Shown: positions 52,273-57,665 of the stretch, piece after piece
Layout of the letters: each line of letters starts with the position of its first letter
Numbering within the stretch: position 1 is the first letter of the stretch
DNA from: Rubneribacter badeniensis
Lineage (GTDB): Bacteria > Actinomycetota > Coriobacteriia > Coriobacteriales > Eggerthellaceae
NCBI RefSeq assembly: GCF_002899695.1
Contig: NZ_PPEL01000009.1
Span: 1 to 57,665, forward strand
Length of the DNA stretch: 57,665 bases
Direction: 5' to 3'
Notes under the pieces: generated by a model
Told to the model about the DNA's origin: nothing
The model's database searches: none
The model's input: only the letters and a program-made list of their open reading frames with translations
Position numbers and translations under genes: made by a program

Positions 52273-53760
52273 TTATGCGGCGTTCTGCTGGGAGCCTGAG
52301 CCACCCCCGAAGAGGCGGTCGAGCAAGGACTCCTGAGAGGTTCCGCTCTGCTGTTGGGTCGAAGCGCTTTCCGAGGAATCGTCGGAACCGAGCGTGACTT
52401 CAACTTCCTTCGTCTCGCCGTTGCGGTTCACCTCGAGCGTCACCTTGTCGCCAGGGTTCTTCGAGCGCACGGCCAGCATGAGGTCGCTCGCTGACTCCAC
52501 GGCGCCGCCGTCGAACTTCGTGATGATGTCGCCGGCCTCGATGCCCGCCTCAGCTGCGCCGGAACCGGGATTTACACGGGCCACGTACGCGCCGCTGTCG
52601 GCAGGAAGGCCGTAGCGCTGGGCGTTCTGCGCGTTCACGGTGGACAGCGACACGCCGAGTTGCGCATGGGTGGGCGTCTTGCCGTCGATGATCTGCTGGG
52701 CGATGTTCACCGCGTAGTTCACCGGGATGGCGAAGCCCACGCCGGAGTAGTTGCCCGAATAGGACGTGATGAGCGTGTTGATGCCGATGAGCTTGCCGTC
52801 GGCGTCCACGAGCGCACCGCCGGAGTTACCGGGGTTGATGGCCGCATCGGTCTGGATGAGGTTCGCGTAGATGGTGGGCTCTCCCGTGCTTTGGCCGCTG
52901 AACGGGTCGGTGCCGCTGTCCATGATCTGCGAGCGGCTCGTGGCCGACACGATGCCCGTGGCCACGGACTGCTCCAGCCCGAAGGGGCTGCCGATGGTCA
53001 TGACCCATTCGCCGATGATGAGCTCGTCGGAGTCCCCCACCTCGATGGGCGCAAGGCCGCTCGCGTCCTTTGCCTTGATGACAGCCAAATCGGAGCTGGG
53101 ATCGGTGCCGACGATCTCAGCGTCGTACTGCTCTCCCCCGACGGTCACCTTGAGCGCGTCGGCACCTTCCACCACATGGTTGTTCGTGATGATGTAGCCG
53201 TCCTCCGTGAGCACGACGCCACTGCCGAGCGACGACTGCGTGAGCGTGTTGGAGTCGGCGCCGCTGTTCGCGCCGGATCCGTAGCCATAGCCGTACAGCC
53301 CGCCCATGGACGACTGATTCGTGTACACGTCGATGGCCGCGACGGAGGGAAGCGCCTTCTTGGCGACGGCCTCGGCGAGCGTGGGATCCTCGTCGCCGGC
53401 GTCGACCGAGCCCGAGCTTTGCGCACCGAGCTGGGTGTGCTGGCCGTCGTCGGACGAGCCGCCCGAGTTGCCGGTCGCGGCCTGCCAGATGGCGAACCCG
53501 CCCAGGCCGATGACGCAGGCGAGCGCCGCGCCGCAGAACGCGAGCAAAAAGGTGCGCAGACCGTGCGACTTCCGCTCAACCGAGACAGGCGCGGGCGCGC
53601 GATAACCTTGGGGCTGCACCGGCGCTTGGTACGAGGATTGCTGGTACGTCTGCTGATAGGAGGGCTGCTGGCCCGCAGGGGCCGTGTGCTGGGCGTGCTC
53701 CTCGCCCGGCTTCGGCGGCTGCGCGCCGCCCTCGGGAGTGACGCCATGCATGTCGGTCAT
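52273..53760 (-). CDS. HtrA/DegP-family serine protease with PDZ domain
   Basis: This 495-residue membrane-anchored quality-control protease has a Gln/Pro-rich cytoplasmic N-terminus (about 1-65), then one transmembrane helix LRTFLLAFCGAALACVIGLGG. The trypsin-like domain shows the triad NNHVVEG (His), SSDLAVIK (Asp) and NPGNSGGALVD (Ser). A C-terminal PDZ domain is present (about 380-465). The ATG at 53760 follows AAGGAGCG. The gene is divergent from the 54246 gene across a region with a TetR-like palindrome. Confidence 0.94.
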   Translation of the reverse strand: MTDMHGVTPEGGAQPPKPGEEHAQHTAPAGQQPSYQQTYQQSSYQAPVQPQGYRAPAPVSVERKSHGLRTFLLAFCGAALACVIGLGGFAIWQAATGNSGGSSDDGQHTQLGAQSSGSVDAGDEDPTLAEAVAKKALPSVAAIDVYTNQSSMGGLYGYGYGSGANSGADSNTLTQSSLGSGVVLTEDGYIITNNHVVEGADALKVTVGGEQYDAEIVGTDPSSDLAVIKAKDASGLAPIEVGDSDELIIGEWVMTIGSPFGLEQSVATGIVSATSRSQIMDSGTDPFSGQSTGEPTIYANLIQTDAAINPGNSGGALVDADGKLIGINTLITSYSGNYSGVGFAIPVNYAVNIAQQIIDGKTPTHAQLGVSLSTVNAQNAQRYGLPADSGAYVARVNPGSGAAEAGIEAGDIITKFDGGAVESASDLMLAVRSKNPGDKVTLEVNRNGETKEVEVTLGSDDSSESASTQQQSGTSQESLLDRLFGGGSGSQQNAA

Positions 53761-54245
53761 ATGCTTCACGCTCCTTGAATTCGCAATGGTCATGATTCGT
53801 CGTGCGTATCTGTTGTGATGCGGTCACCTTACCACGAGGGTTTCCGAGCCGGGCATCCTGCGCCCAATTGTCATCTTCGCGTCACGGAATTACACCGACC
53901 GGTGTACATCGGCCGACCGCGCGTACACCGGCCAGAGCATGCGCGACAAGGGGCGTGACAAAGCGTGACAAAGGGACGGGGATAGTGTCACATTGCAAGG
54001 CAAGATCGGAGAGAAGAAGATGGAAGAAACGGCAAGGGGCAAGGCCGCAGCGCAAGCGCGGCGCGCGCACCGGATCAAGCCGGATGAGGCGAGGGGCGTC
54101 GGACACGGATCGCAAGACCCCCCCCCCCGCAAGACCTCCCGCGAACCGTGCGGCGAAGACTTCGCGCTTTTCCGTCGCGACCATCAGCAAAACGCGCGCC
54201 GACGGAGTATCATACGAATGTCTCCGCCGTCATCGAAGGAGCCTC
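53761..54245. other. Divergent intergenic region upstream of htrA
   Basis: It holds the palindrome TACACCGACCGGTGTA (53891-53906), a second partial copy GTACACCGG (about 53932), and direct repeats GTGACAAAG at 53955 and 53965 with the complement TGTCAC at 53986-53991. An 11-base C run at 54118-54128 is flanked by GCAAGACC on both sides. No gene is seen. Confidence 0.55.
53891..53906. promoter_or_regulatory. Palindromic operator candidate upstream of htrA
   Basis: TACACCGACCGGTGTA is an inverted repeat (TACACCG/CGGTGTA) of the kind bound by TetR-family repressors. It lies about 130 bp upstream of htrA. No TetR gene is in the window. Confidence 0.5.
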
Positions 54246-54767
54246 ATGGACGATCGACCGCTTTCGCCCCGCACGCTGGGCCAACGTCTTCAAGCGCTGT
54301 ACGTGCGCGTGCTGCTGCGGCTGCTGCCGCACCTCATCTCGCTGTTCCGGCACGTCTCGCCGAAGATCCGCGCCGAAGTGGACTATTTGAAGCCCGGCTA
54401 CGCGTTTCTGCTCACCGTGCGCGGCACGAACCTCGCGTGCGTGTGCCGCCGCACGGAATCGGGCGCGTTCAAGCGCGTGCCGCCCGCCCGCCTCGCGCGC
54501 GACGTGGAGCCCGGCAGCGGGCTTCCCAGCACCGACGCGTCAGCCGTCACCGTGGACTACGTGATCGCGTTCCGTTCGCTCGCGTTCGCGTTTGCCTGCT
54601 TCTCCGGCGGCGAGACGCTGAAGGAAGCGCTGGCCGAGCGCGCGTTCTCCACCCGCGGCCCCAACGACACGGGCGTGGCCCTCACCTATATGTTCACCGC
54701 GCTGCTGCGCATGTTCTTCGGCTGGCGCGGCGCGTACCGGGCGGCGAAGCGCGTGGCGCGCGGCTAA
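54246..54767 (+). CDS. Conserved-looking protein of unknown function
   Basis: I do not recognise this 173-residue protein with certainty. The ATG at 54246 follows GAAGGAG. Visible features are a basic, hydrophobic N-terminal helix region (about 12-37, RLQALYVRVLLRLLPHLI), a beta-like segment LKPGYAFLLTVRGTNLACVCRR, and a helical C-terminal half with DYVIAFRSLAFAFACFSGG and ALTYMFTALLRMFFGW. The two-layer pattern is compatible with an SCP2/sterol-carrier-like fold, which is only a guess. It ends 33 bases before the iron alcohol dehydrogenase gene and may be co-transcribed with it. Confidence 0.75.
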   Translation: MDDRPLSPRTLGQRLQALYVRVLLRLLPHLISLFRHVSPKIRAEVDYLKPGYAFLLTVRGTNLACVCRRTESGAFKRVPPARLARDVEPGSGLPSTDASAVTVDYVIAFRSLAFAFACFSGGETLKEALAERAFSTRGPNDTGVALTYMFTALLRMFFGWRGAYRAAKRVARG

Positions 54768-54800
54768 CCCGGCGGCCCATCCACTTCCGAGGAGGTTCCC

Positions 54801-55991
54801 TTGAACGGTTTTGAATTCTTCTGCCCCACGAAAATCGTGTGCGGGGCGCATGCGCTCGACAAGCTGCCCGACGAGTTGGCATCGCGCGGGGTAAAGCACC
54901 CGCTCGTCATGACCGACGCGGGGCTCATGAAGCTGGGCGTGGCGGCGAAGCTCACCGACGTGCTGGACGCCGCCGGCGTGCCGTACGACGTGTTCGACCA
55001 GGTGCCGCCCGATTCCTCGATGGACGTGGTGAACGAGGTGGCGCAGCTATACGGCCGACGCGGCTGCGACGGCTTCGTAGCCATCGGCGGCGGCTCGGTC
55101 ATCGACACCACGAAGGGCGCGGCGGCATCGCTGGCGTGCAAGGGCGTCGATTTCGCCACGTTGCAGGGCTCCGAGATACTGAACGCCGACCTGCCGCCGT
55201 TCATCGCCGTGCCCACCACGGCCGGCACGGGCAGCGAGGTGACGCTCGTGGCCGTGGTAGCCGACACGAAGGCGCACGCCAAGCTGTCGTTCACCTCGTA
55301 CAAGCTGGTGCCGCACGCGGCCATCCTCGACCCCGCGCTCACCGCATCGTTGCCGCCGAAGCTCACGGCCACCACCGGCATGGACGCGCTCACGCACGCC
55401 ATCGAGGCGTACACGTCCATCCAGAAGAACCCGGTGAGCGACGCGTTCGCCGTGAAAGCCATCGAGCTGATCGCGGCGAATCTGCCCGTGGCTTGCGCGA
55501 ACGGCGGCGATACGGACGCGCGCACGAACCTGGCGCTCGGCTCGCTCATGGCGGGCGCGGCGTTCTCGAACGCGATGGTGGGCATCGTGCATTCCATCGG
55601 CCATTCGCTGGGCGGCCTCTGCCACATCCCGCACGGGCAGGCCATGATGATGCTTCTGCCCCACTGCGTGAAGTTCAACCTCGACCGGGGGATTCACGCC
55701 GGCCAGTACGGGGAACTGCTGCCCTATCTGGCACCGGAAAAGGCCGCCGAGCTGGGCGCGAACGCCACCGCCGCGCAGCGCGACGAGGCGATGTGCGCAT
55801 CGCTGTTCGCCCTAAACGCGTTCTTCCACGACACGTACGGCGTGCCGCTGACGCTGGCCGATCTGGGCGTTTCGCGCGACGCGCTGCCCGCCGTGGCAAA
55901 GCAAGCCCGCTACGACGGCTCGGCTTTGTACAACGCCACCGAGATCACCCTGGAGGACGCCACGACCATTCTGGAGGCCGTATATGAGTAG
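54801..55991 (+). CDS. Iron-containing alcohol dehydrogenase
   Basis: This 396-residue group III dehydrogenase interconverts alcohol and aldehyde with NAD(P). The coenzyme loop GGGSVIDTTKGAA (about 94-106), PTTAGTGSEVT (about 138-148) and metal-binding histidines in MDALTHAIEAYTS and VHSIGHSLGGLCHIPHG are present. The start follows GAGGAGG. Its last 8 bases overlap the aldehyde dehydrogenase start, pointing to a coupled two-step alcohol-aldehyde-acid conversion. Confidence 0.94.
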   Translation: MNGFEFFCPTKIVCGAHALDKLPDELASRGVKHPLVMTDAGLMKLGVAAKLTDVLDAAGVPYDVFDQVPPDSSMDVVNEVAQLYGRRGCDGFVAIGGGSVIDTTKGAAASLACKGVDFATLQGSEILNADLPPFIAVPTTAGTGSEVTLVAVVADTKAHAKLSFTSYKLVPHAAILDPALTASLPPKLTATTGMDALTHAIEAYTSIQKNPVSDAFAVKAIELIAANLPVACANGGDTDARTNLALGSLMAGAAFSNAMVGIVHSIGHSLGGLCHIPHGQAMMMLLPHCVKFNLDRGIHAGQYGELLPYLAPEKAAELGANATAAQRDEAMCASLFALNAFFHDTYGVPLTLADLGVSRDALPAVAKQARYDGSALYNATEITLEDATTILEAVYE

Positions 55992-57390
55992 GCAGGTTTT
56001 CAACTCCGTGGCCGACGTTGAGGCCGCCGCGCAGAAACTGCGCGATTTCCACGCCACCGGCACGCCGGCGCACGTGCCCTACCGCCGCGAGGCGCTGGTG
56101 AAGATGAAGGCGTACCTGAAGGCGAACGAGGAGCGCATTCTGGAAGCCCTGCGCGCCGACCTGGGCAAATCGCGCTTCGAGGGCTACGCCACGGAGCTCG
56201 GCATCGTCTACGACGAGATCAACACGTGCCTGAAGCACCTCAACTCGTGGACGCGTCCGCGCCGCGTTGCCTCCCCCATCGTGCATTTCCGCAGCTCGTC
56301 GAAGGTGTATCCCAGCCCGCTCGGCGTGGTGCTGGTGCTCTCGCCGTGGAACTACCCGCTGCAGCTGGCGCTCGTGCCGATGGTGGACGCCATCGCCGCC
56401 GGCAACTGCGTGGCGCTGAAACCCTCGCGCACGTCGAAAGCCACAAGCGAATTCCTCATCGACATGCTGACCGACATCTTCCCGCCCGAATACATCTGCG
56501 GCTTCCCCGGATCGGGCCAGATGAACGACTGGCTGCTGGAGGTGCGCTGGGACAAGATCTGCTTCACCGGCAGCCCGAACGTGGGCCACACCATCATGGC
56601 CGCCGCCTCGAAATTCCTCACCCCCGTGCTGCTGGAACTAGGCGGCAAGAGCCCCTGCATCGTGGACGAAACGGCGAACGTGAAGCGCGCGGCGCAGCGC
56701 ATCGCGTGGGGCAAGGGCATCAATAGCGGCCAAACCTGCGTGGCACCCGACTACTTCCTCGTGCATGAGAACGTGGTGGACGATCTGATCAAGCAGTTGG
56801 ACGAGTGCTTCCACCAGTATTACGGCGCGGACATTCTGACCTGCGACGAATGGCCGCACATGATCAACCGCCACCATTTCGACCGCGTGATGGGGCTCAT
56901 CGAGAACCGCAACCCGAACGCACGCGTGGCGTTCGGCGGGCGCGGCGACGCGGAGACGCTGCGCATCGAGCCCACGTGCCTTACCGGCGTGACGCTCGAC
57001 GACCCCGTGATGGGCGAGGAGATCTTCGGCCCCGTGCTGCCCGTGCTGACGTACCGCACGCTTGACGAGGCCTTTGACATCGTGCGCACGTTCGAGAAGC
57101 CGCTTGCGTGCTACGTGTTCAGCGACGACAAGCAGGTGCAGCACCGCGTGCTCACCGAGCTGCAATTCGGCGGCGCCACCGTGAACGACGTGGTGATCCA
57201 CCTCGCGAACAACCACATGGGCTTCGGCGGCGTGGGCAACTCCGGCATGGGTGCCTACCACGGCAAAGTGGGCTTCGACGCGTTCACCCACTACAAATCC
57301 ACCCTGAAGAAGGGCACGTGGCTCGAACTCCCCGTACGCAACCCCCCGTTCGGCGACAAGATCAATCTGCTGCGCATGCTGATGCGGTAA
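55984..57390 (+). CDS. Aldehyde dehydrogenase family protein
   Basis: This 468-residue NAD(P)-dependent aldehyde dehydrogenase of the class 3-like group has LSPWNYPLQLAL near 119, the glutamate block LELGGKSP (about 219), the catalytic cysteine in NSGQTCVAPDY (about 248) and EEIFGPVLPV (about 342). A hydrophobic or basic C-terminus typical of fatty-aldehyde forms is short here. It overlaps the preceding alcohol dehydrogenase gene in ATGAGTAG. Substrate not known. Confidence 0.94.
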   Translation: MSRQVFNSVADVEAAAQKLRDFHATGTPAHVPYRREALVKMKAYLKANEERILEALRADLGKSRFEGYATELGIVYDEINTCLKHLNSWTRPRRVASPIVHFRSSSKVYPSPLGVVLVLSPWNYPLQLALVPMVDAIAAGNCVALKPSRTSKATSEFLIDMLTDIFPPEYICGFPGSGQMNDWLLEVRWDKICFTGSPNVGHTIMAAASKFLTPVLLELGGKSPCIVDETANVKRAAQRIAWGKGINSGQTCVAPDYFLVHENVVDDLIKQLDECFHQYYGADILTCDEWPHMINRHHFDRVMGLIENRNPNARVAFGGRGDAETLRIEPTCLTGVTLDDPVMGEEIFGPVLPVLTYRTLDEAFDIVRTFEKPLACYVFSDDKQVQHRVLTELQFGGATVNDVVIHLANNHMGFGGVGNSGMGAYHGKVGFDAFTHYKSTLKKGTWLELPVRNPPFGDKINLLRMLMR

Positions 57391-57392
57391 GC

Positions 57393-57408
57393 GGGGCGCG
57401 ACCGCCCC
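57393..57408 (+). terminator. Short hairpin after the aldehyde dehydrogenase gene
   Basis: GGGGCG pairs with CGCCCC across a 4-nt loop two bases past the stop. It is a weak terminator without U-tract. The remaining 250 bases to the contig end hold no supported gene. Confidence 0.5.
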
Positions 57409-57646
57409 ACGCGCAGGAGGTCGCCGTAAAATGCGGAGGTTTTGCGGCGGGCGAAACAATTCGGCGACGAAGAGCGTCTTATCATCAAAGAGGAAACGGC
57501 CCGACAACAGGTCGGCGGCATTGCGCTGGCAACCAACCGCCCCATCCATAGCTTCGCGCGTCACCGAACGGGAAGCGAACGGGCCGCCCCGATGCCATGC
57601 CGAACGCCGTCGGTCTGCCGCGGGCGCCGAACCGAGAGGAAAGCAC

Positions 57647-57665
57647 CTGGCCCTTATACACATCT
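57647..57665. other. Residual Tn5/Nextera mosaic-end-like sequence at the contig edge
   Basis: The last 19 bases match CTGTCTCTTATACACATCT at 17 positions, including the final 13. Such a match at the very end of a contig points to untrimmed library adapter rather than genomic sequence. Confidence 0.75.

Noticed and set aside
57431-57665. An open frame to the contig end after an AGGAGG site at 57416-57421
   Set aside because: Codon use is unlike the neighbours, the product is Arg-rich without features, and it ends in adapter-like sequence.

Overview
This window is most likely a complete contig. The left edge falls inside an IS3-type transposase gene, and the last 19 bases match the Tn5/Nextera mosaic end at 17 positions. 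The strongly GC-rich coding sequence, two anaerobic molybdopterin oxidoreductase operons with NrfD anchors and TorD chaperones, and a decarboxylating sodium pump suggest an anaerobic gut actinobacterium of the Coriobacteriia, in the style of Eggerthella or Gordonibacter. This placement is inference; there is no rRNA or other taxonomic marker in the window.

Left third (0-23 kb): an IS remnant, a zinc alcohol dehydrogenase, an amino-acid permease and an ATPase/DUF4143 protein come first. Next is a minus-strand operon for a Tat-exported molybdoenzyme (Mo subunit, four-cluster ferredoxin, NrfD anchor, TorD chaperone; 5.0-10.2 kb). A second operon with the same gene order lies at 17.7-22.4 kb. Both have a perfect hairpin between nrfD and torD, and both carry a TATCCTATTTTG box and TGTCATA boxes upstream. 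Between the two operons sit two paralogous GntR regulator plus SPFH/stomatin modules, an orphan NrfD-like membrane protein and a DEAD-box helicase.

Middle (23-33 kb): a UbiB/ABC1 kinase with a phasin-like partner, an EamA transporter divergent from a LysR regulator, a HAD phosphatase, and then proS, ispG and rseP.

Middle right (33.4-47.2 kb): a roughly 14 kb block lies between rseP and dxr, two genes that are usually neighbours. It holds a frameshifted DUF4160 gene, a double-DUF2442 gene, a sigma-54 C-terminal fragment, and a complete biotin- and sodium-dependent malonate decarboxylase operon. In transcription order that operon is: small membrane ORF, madB, hutP-like, madA, E, C, D, H, mdcG, madF, L, M, mdcB, birA. 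It starts at a recognisable promoter, has a leader of about 170 nt ending in a strong intrinsic terminator, and encodes a HutP-family protein that keeps the three metal-binding histidines of HutP. I propose that this HutP relative controls read-through of the leader terminator. It is the most interesting system in the window.

Right end (47-57.7 kb): the housekeeping series pyrH, frr, uppS, cdsA, dxr, then htrA, a protein of unknown function, and an overlapping iron alcohol dehydrogenase/aldehyde dehydrogenase pair.

The window also holds several unexplained repeats. Two copies of a 28-29 bp inverted-repeat element (11.2 and 33.8 kb) share sequence, and a third inverted repeat of similar build lies at 23.3 kb. 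Two arrays of short motifs at about 31-33 bp spacing lie at 0.15-0.25 kb and 4.95-5.06 kb. No tRNA, rRNA or CRISPR array was seen.
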